Origin: Oceanobacillus jeddahensis
GTDB lineage: Bacteria > Bacillota > Bacilli > Bacillales > Amphibacillaceae
Direction of reading: 5' to 3'
DNA: 64,000 nt
Assembly: GCF_000750635.1 (NCBI RefSeq)
Contig: NZ_CCDM010000001.1
Coordinates: forward strand, 1,116,001-1,180,000
This document shows positions 44,057-53,431 of this stretch, piece by piece (the first letter of the stretch is position 1; each line of letters begins with the position of its first letter). A program made the position numbers and the translations under genes. The notes under the pieces were generated by a model that did not search any database, had not been told where the DNA came from, and saw only the letters and a program-made list of their open reading frames with translations.

Positions 44057-44752
44057 TTGCAAAAAGAAAAAATAAAAGCTCCATTTTTTGTAGTTAACCC
44101 GAAGAGTTTTTTATATGGAAACCCCTTAATGGAATTGGCACGGAAAGCAGATGAATTAGCTGTACACCATGCTATTGATATTTTATTTACTGCACCGCCC
44201 ACTGAATTAGCGAATATTGTGCAGGAATGTCCCAATTTAGTTGTCACTGCTCAGCATGTAGATGATGTTTCTCCAGGAGCTTCGATGGGGAAGGTTTCCA
44301 TTGAATCTCTAGTAGATATTGGTGTCCAAGCAGCTGTATTGAATCATGCGGATCATCCATTATCTCTGTCTACACTTGTGCATATTGTACAGCGGGCCAA
44401 ACAAAAGGGATTAAAAACGATTATTTGTGCAGATTCTGTTTTGGAAGCCCAAGCTATAGCGTTGCTTCAGCCAGATATTGTATTGGCGGAACCGACGGAA
44501 CAGATTGGACAGTCTCAAATCAGTAGTCGTGATTATGTGACGTCTACCATAAAAAAAATAAAAGAGATCAATCCCAATGTGTTAGTAGAGCAAGGAGCAG
44601 GTATCCGTTCTGAAAAAGATGTGGAAGAATTATTCCGTTTGGGCGCAGATGGTGTAGGTGTAACCAGTGGGATTGTCAAAGCTGCTTCCCCCATAGAAAT
44701 GATGGAGAAAATGATTCAAGCTGTTTCTACAATTAATAGGGAAAGGAAGTAA
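44057..44752 (+). CDS. Triose-phosphate-isomerase-like enzyme
   Basis: TIM-barrel isomerase of 231 aa, shorter than TpiA (about 250). The catalytic residues align: VNPKSF (Asn and Lys), LNHADHPLS (His) and LAEPTEQIG (Glu), with the phosphate-binding GADGVGVTSGIV. The WGGP/NWKMN patterns of housekeeping TpiA are changed (VNPKSF for NWKMN), as in erythrulose-phosphate isomerases (EryH-like). It could isomerise a tetrulose or triose phosphate. TTG start; SD GGGAGTGATG. The change in conserved surroundings makes it a paralogue, not the central tpiA. Confidence 0.82.
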   Translation: MQKEKIKAPFFVVNPKSFLYGNPLMELARKADELAVHHAIDILFTAPPTELANIVQECPNLVVTAQHVDDVSPGASMGKVSIESLVDIGVQAAVLNHADHPLSLSTLVHIVQRAKQKGLKTIICADSVLEAQAIALLQPDIVLAEPTEQIGQSQISSRDYVTSTIKKIKEINPNVLVEQGAGIRSEKDVEELFRLGADGVGVTSGIVKAASPIEMMEKMIQAVSTINRERK

Positions 44753-44755
44753 GAA

Positions 44756-45268
44756 ATGACTGTATATTCAGCAAAGTTAACCCTTACCTCATATGGAAAT
44801 CGAGTAACTTATCATGAAATTACCGAGCAAGTTAAACAACATGTCGAGGCAAGTGGTATTAAAGAAGGAATATGTGTTGTAGCATCGCCACATACGACAT
44901 GCTCTGTTATTTTTGAAGAACTTTCTTATGATAAAGATTTTTATGGTTATGAATATTTGCAGCTTGATTTAAACAAGTTGTTGGAGAATCTTATCCCAGA
45001 TTGTAAGACACAAGGTCAGTATCATCATCCGGGTCCAGAGCATATACGAGTTGGATTGGAAGATTTTAAAGGGAAAATCAGCCCGGAAGCATATACCATG
45101 TTAAATACGGATGCGCATTTGAAAAGTACATTGTTAGGTACAAGTGAAACCTTTGTCATCGAAAATGGAGAAATGCAAATTGGTATGGTTGGCTACATTT
45201 ATTTTATTGATTGGGATCAATTACGTAAGCGGGACCGAACTTGTCATATAAAAATAATTGGTGAATAG
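44756..45268 (+). CDS. YjbQ/UPF0047 family protein
   Basis: Small soluble protein of 170 aa. YjbQ features: ASPHTTCSVIFEE near residue 44, TDAHLKSTLLGTSETFVIENG near 122 and IYFIDWDQLRKRDRT near the end. Some YjbQ proteins show weak thiamine phosphate synthase activity; the physiological role is uncertain. It starts 3 bp after the TIM-like gene, so is translationally coupled, and recurs in PTS-linked loci of other Firmicutes by my recollection. Confidence 0.85.
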   Translation: MTVYSAKLTLTSYGNRVTYHEITEQVKQHVEASGIKEGICVVASPHTTCSVIFEELSYDKDFYGYEYLQLDLNKLLENLIPDCKTQGQYHHPGPEHIRVGLEDFKGKISPEAYTMLNTDAHLKSTLLGTSETFVIENGEMQIGMVGYIYFIDWDQLRKRDRTCHIKIIGE

Positions 45269-45385
45269 AGAAACCATTGAAATTATTCTGCTAAAATAAG
45301 CTTTAAAACAATTTGAGGTTTAGGAAGATAGTAGAAATATTTGTAATGATCATCCGACCTAATTTTATAGGAGGAAGTGTTCACA

Positions 45386-47350
45386 TTGTTTGATATTACA
45401 ACACGTCAAGCAAAATTAGTTAAATTAATGACGGATAAACAGGAATATATGCCAGCGAAATATTATGCCAATCTGTTAAATGTTTCAGAACGAACGATCT
45501 TTAATGATATTACAAAATTAGAGGAGGCGTTTCATTCTTTTGAAGTGAAATTCGAAAGAAAACCAAACCAAGGAATTAAATTATCTGGAGATATCGTATC
45601 CTCAGATACATTTTATCAGCAACTAAGAAGAAAAACGGATTCAGATGAAAATGTAATTTATTCGTCTTTGGATAGACAAATTTTAATTGTTAAGTGGTTA
45701 CTGATAGAAAATCAAACGTTGACCTATCAATTCTTATCCATGGAATTATATATCAGCTCTACTTCTATTACGAAAGATTTGAACCAAATTAAGCGGTTTA
45801 TGGGTGATGAAGTTTCTTTGATATCAGATGTTAAAGGAACAAGAGTAGTAGGATCTGAAATTGGTATTCAAAAAACATTAAAACGTTTTGCTTATTACGT
45901 GATTAAAAAGCGTGTTCATAACTATTCCATAGCTACGTATGCGAAAAATCTAGCGCCTCTATTTCAAGAAAATGTTATACATCATGTGGAACAAGCAATG
46001 GAGGAAATTGTTTCGGTTCTCAATAGAAATATTTCAGAGCAATATTTGAAATCTTTGTTCATTTTTCTCTTAATATTGACAGAACGTTCCTCTAAAGGCC
46101 ATCACATCAAGGAGATACCTAAGATGGATTGGGAGGAGAATGAGATTTTAGCAAATTACCCGTTGGCAGTACAAATATGCCATCGAATCACTACAGCGTT
46201 AAATTTTGAGTTTACAGATTTGGAAATACAATATATAAGCAGCCAATTATTTGCGCATCGGATCGAAGTAAAGGTGAATAATAAATATATTGAAAGTTTC
46301 TTTTCATCGGACATTCGAAACATTATTTCCAAAGTCAGTGCTGCAATGGGAACTAATTTAACGTTAGATGAAAGGCTCTATGATTCTCTTATCTATCATA
46401 TGTTCCCAATGATTTATCGACTGAAAACGGGCATCACCATTCATAATCCATTAGTGGATGAAATCAAAAAGAACTATGGGATTTTGTTTCAAATCGTTTG
46501 GTATGAGATGGAAAACTTTGAAAAAAAATATGATATTAAGCTATCGGATAATGAGGTTACTTTTATTACCATTCATTTTCAAGTTGCTATTGAGCGGAAA
46601 GTCTTAATGAGAGAAATCTTAGTCGTTTGTCAGACAGGAATGGTAACTTCTGACTTAATTATGAACCGGATAAAGAAGCTGTTACCTGCTAATATTCATT
46701 TTAAACTGATTGCCAAGCCGATGCTGAAAGATGAAGATATTTCAAAGGTAGATTTCATTATTTCTTCTGTCAATGTAGAGGAAGTTTCTTGTCCGGTTGT
46801 CTATGTTTCTCCTGTTGTAAGCGATGAGGATTTAATGAAAATTTATAAAGCTTACTTAACATATTCAACTTCTGAACAGTTGGAAGATATCCAAGAAGTA
46901 TCTTCGGCTTCAGGGAAGACTTCTGGTTATTTGGAAAAAAAGTATATCTTTTTAAATGAAGAATTAACTGAAAAGAAAGAATGCTTAAATAAAATGATTC
47001 GTTTATTTGAACAAGATGGAATTGTAACAAGTAAGTTCAAGCAAACGGTCTATGAAAGAGAGGAGTTGGGCAATACATTAGTTCAAAGTTGGATTGCTAC
47101 ACCTCATGGTCAGAAAGCTGAAGTAAAAGAGACGAAAATAGCTGTAATGTCAACGAAGCAACCGATTAAATGGAATCATGAGTCGCACGTATCGTTGATT
47201 ATTTTATTAGCTGTTGCAGAAAAGGACATGGGGCAGATACGGAATTTATTAGGAAAACTGTTTCAAAATATTCTCCAGATTGAGTCGATGGAGAATCAGG
47301 TAAAGGCTTTTACCAAACCAGAGCAATTCATCCAATTATTTATGGAATAA
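45386..47350 (+). CDS. PRD-containing transcriptional regulator (BglG/MtlR type)
   Basis: Regulator of 654 aa. HTH_11 near residues 15-60 (YYANLLNVSERTIFNDITKL), second HTH (YISSTSITKDLNQIKRF), two PRDs (about 190-290 and 300-400), EIIB-like domain (EILVVCQTGMVTSDLIMNRI, Cys near 418) and EIIA-like domain with SWIATPHGQKAE (phospho-His). TTG start at 45386, 11 bp from GGAGGA; GTG 45377 overlaps it. It sits between the enzyme genes and the galactitol-type PTS and presumably activates both. Confidence 0.88.
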   Translation: MFDITTRQAKLVKLMTDKQEYMPAKYYANLLNVSERTIFNDITKLEEAFHSFEVKFERKPNQGIKLSGDIVSSDTFYQQLRRKTDSDENVIYSSLDRQILIVKWLLIENQTLTYQFLSMELYISSTSITKDLNQIKRFMGDEVSLISDVKGTRVVGSEIGIQKTLKRFAYYVIKKRVHNYSIATYAKNLAPLFQENVIHHVEQAMEEIVSVLNRNISEQYLKSLFIFLLILTERSSKGHHIKEIPKMDWEENEILANYPLAVQICHRITTALNFEFTDLEIQYISSQLFAHRIEVKVNNKYIESFFSSDIRNIISKVSAAMGTNLTLDERLYDSLIYHMFPMIYRLKTGITIHNPLVDEIKKNYGILFQIVWYEMENFEKKYDIKLSDNEVTFITIHFQVAIERKVLMREILVVCQTGMVTSDLIMNRIKKLLPANIHFKLIAKPMLKDEDISKVDFIISSVNVEEVSCPVVYVSPVVSDEDLMKIYKAYLTYSTSEQLEDIQEVSSASGKTSGYLEKKYIFLNEELTEKKECLNKMIRLFEQDGIVTSKFKQTVYEREELGNTLVQSWIATPHGQKAEVKETKIAVMSTKQPIKWNHESHVSLIILLAVAEKDMGQIRNLLGKLFQNILQIESMENQVKAFTKPEQFIQLFME

Positions 47351-47390
47351 GCTACTATACCGCATATTAACAAATATTGGAGGACACACC

Positions 47391-47840
47391 ATGTATGTTG
47401 AAGAAGATTTAGTATTTTACAACCTAAAGTTGGATAATCAAAACCAATTGTTTGATTTCATGGCAAATCAGCTTGAGAAAAAAGGATATGTGACGGAGGA
47501 CTTCCGTGATGCAATCAAAAAAAGAGAACAAGAATTTCCAACGGGACTCAAGCTGAATAATATGAATGTGGCCATTGTTCATACAGAAGCAGTTTATTCT
47601 AATACAGAAAAACTTGTAGTGATCAAGCCGGAACAATCAATAACATTTCATAATATAGAGGATTTAAAACCAATTGAGGTAGACTTAATTTTTGGTCTTA
47701 TATTAAACAACAATGAAGGGCATTTAGAGGTTCTTAAGAAAATTAGTCAAATATTACAAGAAAAAGAAGTTATTGAATCTATTAAACAAATTGATTCACA
47801 AACGGCGTTAACAAATTTTATGCAAAAGCATTTTAATTAA
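47391..47840 (+). CDS. gatA: PTS EIIA, galactitol (Gat) type
   Basis: EIIA of the fructose/mannitol superfamily, 149 aa. The phospho-His region is FPTGLKLNNMNVAIVHTEAVY, with His near residue 64. LILNNNEGHLEVLKKISQIL follows. Starts 40 bp after the regulator with a TTGGAGGA SD. Pairs with the EIIB and EIIC that follow. Confidence 0.85.
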   Translation: MYVEEDLVFYNLKLDNQNQLFDFMANQLEKKGYVTEDFRDAIKKREQEFPTGLKLNNMNVAIVHTEAVYSNTEKLVVIKPEQSITFHNIEDLKPIEVDLIFGLILNNNEGHLEVLKKISQILQEKEVIESIKQIDSQTALTNFMQKHFN

Positions 47841-47874
47841 ATTAAAAAAACTATGATGATGAGGAGAATTAGAT

Positions 47875-48156
47875 ATGACAAAAAGAGTGATTATCGCATG
47901 TGGAGCTGGGCTGGCAACGTCAACAATGATTTTGGGGAAAGTGGAAAACATTTTGCAGGAAGCGGGGATTGATTATTCTATCACCCAAGTGCAAATTAAT
48001 GAATTAGATTCTTATGATGGAAAGTCTGATTTATTTGTTACTTCCATGAAAGTAGATGAAACAAAATATAAAACACCGGTTGTTATCGGTACGCCTTTCT
48101 TAATTGGTGTTAATGAGGATGCAGTAAAAGAAAAGATTATACAAATACTTACGTAA
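47875..48156 (+). CDS. gatB: PTS EIIB, galactitol (Gat) type
   Basis: Small EIIB of 93 aa with the P-loop-like phospho-Cys motif IIACGAGLATSTMILGKV. It phosphorylates the sugar during passage through EIIC. Confidence 0.87.
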   Translation: MTKRVIIACGAGLATSTMILGKVENILQEAGIDYSITQVQINELDSYDGKSDLFVTSMKVDETKYKTPVVIGTPFLIGVNEDAVKEKIIQILT

Positions 48157-48170
48157 AAGGGGGCTTTACA

Positions 48171-49496
48171 ATGGGAATCATTGATTACTTTTTATCACTT
48201 GGATCAACTGTCTTTGTTCCGGTTGTCTTGATAATCATTGGAATTATTTTAGGGCAAGGAATATTACGAGCTATTCGTAGCGGTATTATGGTAGGCGTTG
48301 GATTTATTGGTCTTAACTTAGCAATTTCTTTAATTTCAGATATATTAGAACCAGCAGTAAATGAAATTATGCAACGCTTTAATTTTAATTTGACAGTGAT
48401 AGATATAGGGTCTGGTGCAGCAGCAGGTGTAGCTTTTTCAACAGTTGTCGGTGCGCTCATCATACCAGCAGTCTTTTTATTAAATCTAGTGTTACTAGTA
48501 ATTGGTTTTACCCGAACAATGAATATAGATATCTTTAACTATTCTCACTACGCTTTTACAGGTGCAGTTGTTCATTTAATGACTGGGAGCATTGTAATTG
48601 CTATGGGGGCTAGTCTTATTCAAGCGACCTGGTCGCTGTTATCAGCAGACTATACTGCAAAAAAAGTGCAGAATACGCTTGGAGTTGACGGGATATCCAT
48701 TCCACAAGGTTATGCAGCTAGTACAGTGCCGTTATTTACAATACTTGAGAAGATTTATAATCGTATACCATTTCTACGTAATTCAAAATTAGATCTATCA
48801 TATTTACAAGGAAAAATTGGAATGTTTGGAGACCCAATTATTATCGGTGTGATGCTTGGAATTATTCTAGCTTTGCTTGCTGGCTATAATTTTACAGATG
48901 GATCCAATCTGATGATGGGTGTAGTTGCGATTATTGTTTTATTCCCGCGTATGGTAAAAATTATTGTGGAGGGTCTGCTCCCTATATCAGAATCTGCAAA
49001 GGGATTCTTTAATAAATATTTTAAAGGTAAAGAAGTTTTTATTGGTCTAGATTCTGCATTAACACTAGGGTTGCCAATAACACAGATTGTTGGGACAATG
49101 CTTATTCCAATTACTTTAATTTTAGCAGTTATCCTGCCGGGGAATAAAGTGCTTCCTTTGGGTGATCTAGCGTTTGTCGCATTTTTTACCTGTATGGCAA
49201 CTATTATCCACAATAATAATATTTTAAAAACAATAATCAGTGGTATATTAAATATGATTATTGTATTATATGTAGCCAGTTGGTTTGCCCCATATTTTAG
49301 TAGCCTTGCTGAAGGAAGTGGTGCAACTGAAATTCAAGGGCAGACGACGGCACTTTGGAATGGGAATATTTTTGATTTTATTATTGCCAATATAGGAAGA
49401 ATTGGTTATATTGGATTAATTATTCTTATTCTTATTACTATACCTATTGGATTTTTTGTTAAAAAGAAGGTAGCACAACAATATACCAATAATTAG
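48171..49496 (+). CDS. gatC: PTS EIIC, galactitol (GatC) type
   Basis: Membrane permease of 441 aa with about ten hydrophobic segments. The N-terminal VFVPVVLIIIGIILGQGILRA and MVGVGFIGLNLAISLI match the GatC family, as does LGDLAFVAFFTCMATIIHNNNILKT. Related systems import galactitol, D-arabitol, xylitol or ketoses. Downstream epimerase and upstream aldolase point to a pentitol or hexitol/ketose phosphate. SD AAGGGGG. Confidence 0.87.
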   Translation: MGIIDYFLSLGSTVFVPVVLIIIGIILGQGILRAIRSGIMVGVGFIGLNLAISLISDILEPAVNEIMQRFNFNLTVIDIGSGAAAGVAFSTVVGALIIPAVFLLNLVLLVIGFTRTMNIDIFNYSHYAFTGAVVHLMTGSIVIAMGASLIQATWSLLSADYTAKKVQNTLGVDGISIPQGYAASTVPLFTILEKIYNRIPFLRNSKLDLSYLQGKIGMFGDPIIIGVMLGIILALLAGYNFTDGSNLMMGVVAIIVLFPRMVKIIVEGLLPISESAKGFFNKYFKGKEVFIGLDSALTLGLPITQIVGTMLIPITLILAVILPGNKVLPLGDLAFVAFFTCMATIIHNNNILKTIISGILNMIIVLYVASWFAPYFSSLAEGSGATEIQGQTTALWNGNIFDFIIANIGRIGYIGLIILILITIPIGFFVKKKVAQQYTNN

Positions 49497-49517
49497 ACAA
49501 GAAAGCAGGTGATATGA

Positions 49518-50162
49518 ATGATTGTATCTCCTTCCATTTTAAATGCGGATTATTTAAATTTAGAAAGAGATATTAAGCAGTTAGAACGTGCTGGGGCAGA
49601 TGCAATTCATATTGATATAATGGACGGGAGATTTGTTCAAAATATAACGTGGGGGCCTCCTACCGTTTCTGCAATTCGAAAAGTAACCAATTTGCCATTA
49701 GAGGTTCATTTGATGATAGATAAACCTGAATATAATATCAAGCACTATTTGGAAGCGGGCGCAGATATTATCATCATTCATCAAGAGAGTACAATCTTTC
49801 TAAGGAAAAACTTACAAGCTATTAAACAAGCTAAAGTACAAGCGGGAGTTGCTTTGAAGTTAGAAACGCCAGTTGAGACTATTGTCCATTGTTTAGATCT
49901 GATAGACGTGGTTCTATTGATAACTTGTGATGAAGGTTTTGGTGGACAGGTATTCCATCCTCAAGCTTTATATAAAATTTCACAGATAGTTAAGTTACGT
50001 GAGATGCGACATTTAAATTTTTCGATTGAGGTGGATGGGGGAATAGGGATAGAAACCGGAAAACAGTGTAAGGAAGCCGGTGCAGGGAGACTAGTAGCTG
50101 GATCATTTGTGTTTAATCATAGAAAGAAAAATGAAGCAATTCAAGCATTAAAGAGCTTATAA
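49518..50162 (+). CDS. Ribulose-phosphate 3-epimerase family protein (possibly hexulose-P epimerase)
   Basis: Epimerase of 214 aa of the Rpe family: SPSILNADYLNLERDI, HIDIMDGRFVQNITWGPP, EVHLMI, and the phosphate-loop end EVDGGIGIETG. The normally conserved VNPGFGGQ is ITCDEGFGGQVF here, resembling allulose-6-P epimerase (AlsE) variants more than housekeeping Rpe. It probably epimerises the ketose phosphate made from the PTS substrate before aldol cleavage. It ends the operon; a terminator follows at 50272. Confidence 0.82.
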   Translation: MIVSPSILNADYLNLERDIKQLERAGADAIHIDIMDGRFVQNITWGPPTVSAIRKVTNLPLEVHLMIDKPEYNIKHYLEAGADIIIIHQESTIFLRKNLQAIKQAKVQAGVALKLETPVETIVHCLDLIDVVLLITCDEGFGGQVFHPQALYKISQIVKLREMRHLNFSIEVDGGIGIETGKQCKEAGAGRLVAGSFVFNHRKKNEAIQALKSL

Positions 50163-50271
50163 ATATAAGTAATGTAGTGAATAATTGGTTATTGTTAATT
50201 TTCAGTATGTTTTATTGTTTCTTTGATTAATCTTGTTTACAAATTATACTTGATAGATAAGTAATCATAAC

Positions 50272-50320
50272 TCCAATCAGCGGAAGAGGAAAAACTTTTC
50301 GCTGATTGGATTTTAGTTTT
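50272..50320. terminator. Bidirectional terminator between convergent genes
   Basis: Stem TCCAATCAGCG / CGCTGATTGGA with an AAAA/TTTT-containing inner part and a TTTTAGTTTT tail. It serves the epimerase operon and, from the other side, pucR. Confidence 0.8.
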
Positions 50321-50360
50321 ATAAGCCTCCTAAAAGTTATAACTTTACCAAAAATCCCTC

Positions 50361-51986
50361 CTAACCTTCAACGAATGAATCCATCGCTGTCATGGCCATT
50401 TGTAATAATAATAAATCTTTCAAATTCCCTAAATCCAGACTTGTTAGCTCTTGAATCATCTTTATTCGATAACGAACTGTGTTTCGGTGTATAAATAAGG
50501 CATTGGCTGTTTCATCATAATTCATATTATTATCCAAAAATACTTTTAATGTAGAGAGTAAATCACTGTTTCGCTTTTTATCATAATCGACGACCTTTTT
50601 TAGATATTCTTGAAACATTGATTGAGAAGCAGCTTTGGGGTTATCTGAGAAAAGAATTCGTTCCACATCCAAGCTTTGAAAGCTTCGAATATATAATTGA
50701 CTCTCTTTAGCAGTATCGCTCTCCTCGATGCTGGTATAAGCAACTTGATAAGCCGAAATAGCTTCTTTGTAGCTGGTCGATAATGCTTCTATCCAAGCTT
50801 TCCTGCCAATTCCACCACAGAAAGAGGTAATATTTAGTTTCCGAATGGTATGGCGTATTTTATTTATAATAGATGTATCTTCTTCTGTACCCGATACTAA
50901 AAAGATATAACGATTTTGAGCATCAAATCCAATAAGTGTTTTTGGTAATACGACACGTAATTCATTTTCAAATTCGTTAAGTATATTTATCTTTTGCTGC
51001 CAAATAGGTATGTCGTTTTCGTTAGGTGAATTTTCTAAGTAACAATCTAATAAAACCACTTTATAGCTATCTCCTAAATCCCAATTTACTTCTCTGGCAC
51101 GACGATAGATTACTTCTTGCTCTAGTATCTTACCTTCTAGTAATTCTGTTAAAAAGTCATTACGAAAATGCTGCAAAGTAGCAGAAGATGTCCGGATTCT
51201 TTCTATTTCTAAAACGGTAATGACAGAAGTTTGCTCTAACGCTGCTTTTTCCCATGCTTGCAGTTCGGAATGAGCTCCCCATAAAAATACACCACCAACA
51301 AGGCGATTAGAGCTATATAGCCAACGTACCGTAAATTCCGTATCATTCCAATTTGCATTTAGAATCGGCTGACTCTTTTGGCAGGATAGAGTGGATATTA
51401 TTTTTTCTATTTCTTCTTGAGGAAATATTTCTTCGTGTGTATGGATAATTTGACTATAATCTCTGTTATAAATGGTTATTGGAACTTGTATGATTGTGTG
51501 CAGCAAATCAGCCAGGTTATATAAATTTCCTTTTACCTTTAAATGATGATGAAATTGTTCATAGACTTCATGCGTTTTTTGTAATTCATTTTCTTGTTTT
51601 TGATTAATCTGGGTAATGATAGGAACAATAACATCTGACCAAGAAAGATCATTCGGGAGTGAAACAATAGGTAAATTGTTTTCATCTGCGTAAGTTACAA
51701 TCTTTTCCGGTAAATCAGGAATATATCTTCCAAGCTTCACTCCCACCCCAGCACAATTCTTACTTACCAAACTCTTCAACAACTTCATTACCCCTTTTTC
51801 CCATGCCTGATTACTGATAAAAGGATATCCAGTTGTTACGATAAAATCACCGCTTTTACACCATTGATAACCATCTGGAGCATCAATAAACGTTGCATTC
51901 AATACTTTATTTTCTATCCCATTACGACCGGCTAAAATGCTGGCTTGCTGAAAAGGGGCTAACTGCATCATATCTCTAATATTCAT
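50361..51986 (-). CDS. PucR family transcriptional regulator
   Basis: Regulator of 541 aa. N-terminal PucR ligand domain (residues 1-120; AGRNGIENKVLNATFIDAP, GDFIVTTGYPF), a GGDEF-like CdaR middle and a C-terminal HTH_30 domain (FLDNNMNYDETANALFIHRNTVRYRIKMIQEL). PucR-type proteins activate catabolism of purines, GABA and other nitrogen compounds. It is divergent from the M20/alcohol dehydrogenase/aldehyde dehydrogenase genes and most likely activates them. SD AAAGGAGAG. Confidence 0.9.
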   Translation of the reverse strand: MNIRDMMQLAPFQQASILAGRNGIENKVLNATFIDAPDGYQWCKSGDFIVTTGYPFISNQAWEKGVMKLLKSLVSKNCAGVGVKLGRYIPDLPEKIVTYADENNLPIVSLPNDLSWSDVIVPIITQINQKQENELQKTHEVYEQFHHHLKVKGNLYNLADLLHTIIQVPITIYNRDYSQIIHTHEEIFPQEEIEKIISTLSCQKSQPILNANWNDTEFTVRWLYSSNRLVGGVFLWGAHSELQAWEKAALEQTSVITVLEIERIRTSSATLQHFRNDFLTELLEGKILEQEVIYRRAREVNWDLGDSYKVVLLDCYLENSPNENDIPIWQQKINILNEFENELRVVLPKTLIGFDAQNRYIFLVSGTEEDTSIINKIRHTIRKLNITSFCGGIGRKAWIEALSTSYKEAISAYQVAYTSIEESDTAKESQLYIRSFQSLDVERILFSDNPKAASQSMFQEYLKKVVDYDKKRNSDLLSTLKVFLDNNMNYDETANALFIHRNTVRYRIKMIQELTSLDLGNLKDLLLLQMAMTAMDSFVEG

Positions 51987-52178
51987 TCTGCCAATTCTCT
52001 CCTTTAGTAATTGGTTGAAAAGGATTATATTGTTCTATTGTACAAAAGATTTCGAAATATTTGTACTCTGTTACAATTACATTCGTGTTATATTAAGGGA
52101 AATCCTCTAAATATATTAAATTTTTAAAAAGCATTGTAGATAATGACAAATCTATTATTTATTCATGGAGGTAATGAA

Positions 52179-53348
52179 TTGAGTAGACAAAGAGAGACAG
52201 AAGTGGAAAGAGAGAAATCAATAGCATTCTTACAAAGCTTAATCCGTATTAATAGTGTTAATCCTAAAGGAAATGAGCTGGAGGTAGCGAAAAAAATTGC
52301 TGCTTATGCAGAAGAGGGTGGTTTGCAGACAGAAATTAAAGCGTTTACAAAGGGGCGTGCGAATATTGTAGTCCGTTTGGAGGGAAAAGATTCTTCACGT
52401 GCTCCACTCGTTTTTAGTGGACATTTAGATACGGTGCCGATTGGAGATACACCATGGAAGTATGATCCCTTTTCAGGAGAGATTTCGGATGGGAAGATTT
52501 ATGGACGAGGGTCCTGTGATATGAAAGGAGGCGTTGCAGCAATTATTGAAGCGATGATTCGGTTAAAACAAGCAAATGAAAAAACTGAAGCCGATATCAT
52601 TTTTGCTGGAACTGCTGGAGAAGAAGTAGATTGTCTTGGAGCGAGAGAGTTGATGAAAGATAAATCCATTCATCATGCCGGAGCAATCGTTATTGCTGAA
52701 CCAAGTAATGGAAGGGTTTTCAGTGCCCATAAAGGAGCCTTATGGCTAGAGATCGTTGTTTATGGAAAAACAGCACATGGGTCTATGCCGGAGCAAGGTG
52801 TTAATGCCATCGTCCATATGAATAATGTTTTAAATAAACTGATGGAGTATCGATTTCCATATGAAAAAGAGCATGCATTGCTTGGGAAGCCCAGCCTTAA
52901 TATCAGTACAATTACTGGTGGAGTAAAGACAAATGTTGTCCCCGATCAATGTGTGGTGACGCTAGATATTCGAAGTATTCCCGAAATAAAACATGAAACG
53001 ATCTTGGATAATATCCAAGCTATTCTGGATGAGATACATGCGGACAATGAAGATTTCCATGCTGTATTAACAGTAAAAAATGATTTACCCGCTCTTGGGA
53101 ACGAGGAGAATCAGCCATTTATTAAATCAGCATTAGAACTGAATGCTGCATTAAACAAAATACATCCGACGGAAGCAGGAGCAAATTATTACACAGATGG
53201 ATCTGTTTTTGGATCATTTTTAAATATACCAATCATTATTTATGGACCAGGGGATGAAAGGTTGGCCCACCAGCCTAATGAATATGTTGATATAGAACAA
53301 TATATGAAGTCTATAACCTATTATGAAGAATTAGCGAAAAGTTATTAA
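52179..53348 (+). CDS. M20 family amidohydrolase (ArgE/DapE-like)
   Basis: Zinc peptidase/deacylase of 389 aa. Metal site residues: FSGHLDTVP (His and Asp), RGSCDMKGG (bridging Asp), GTAGEEVDCLGA (catalytic Glu pair) and the C-terminal LAHQPNEYV (His). It removes an acyl group from an N-acyl amino compound. The start is set at TTG 52179, which has a GGAGGT SD; the upstream ATG 52143 has none. The gene begins the PucR-controlled unit with two oxidoreductases, suggesting that the freed amine or alcohol is oxidised next. Confidence 0.82.
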   Translation: MSRQRETEVEREKSIAFLQSLIRINSVNPKGNELEVAKKIAAYAEEGGLQTEIKAFTKGRANIVVRLEGKDSSRAPLVFSGHLDTVPIGDTPWKYDPFSGEISDGKIYGRGSCDMKGGVAAIIEAMIRLKQANEKTEADIIFAGTAGEEVDCLGARELMKDKSIHHAGAIVIAEPSNGRVFSAHKGALWLEIVVYGKTAHGSMPEQGVNAIVHMNNVLNKLMEYRFPYEKEHALLGKPSLNISTITGGVKTNVVPDQCVVTLDIRSIPEIKHETILDNIQAILDEIHADNEDFHAVLTVKNDLPALGNEENQPFIKSALELNAALNKIHPTEAGANYYTDGSVFGSFLNIPIIIYGPGDERLAHQPNEYVDIEQYMKSITYYEELAKSY

Positions 53349-53431
53349 TAACCACATATTTTAGGAGGTGAGATAAAGATAGACTGCATGTTTGTCTAAT
53401 TTTTAATAGAAATTTTAAAGGAGGAACTATC

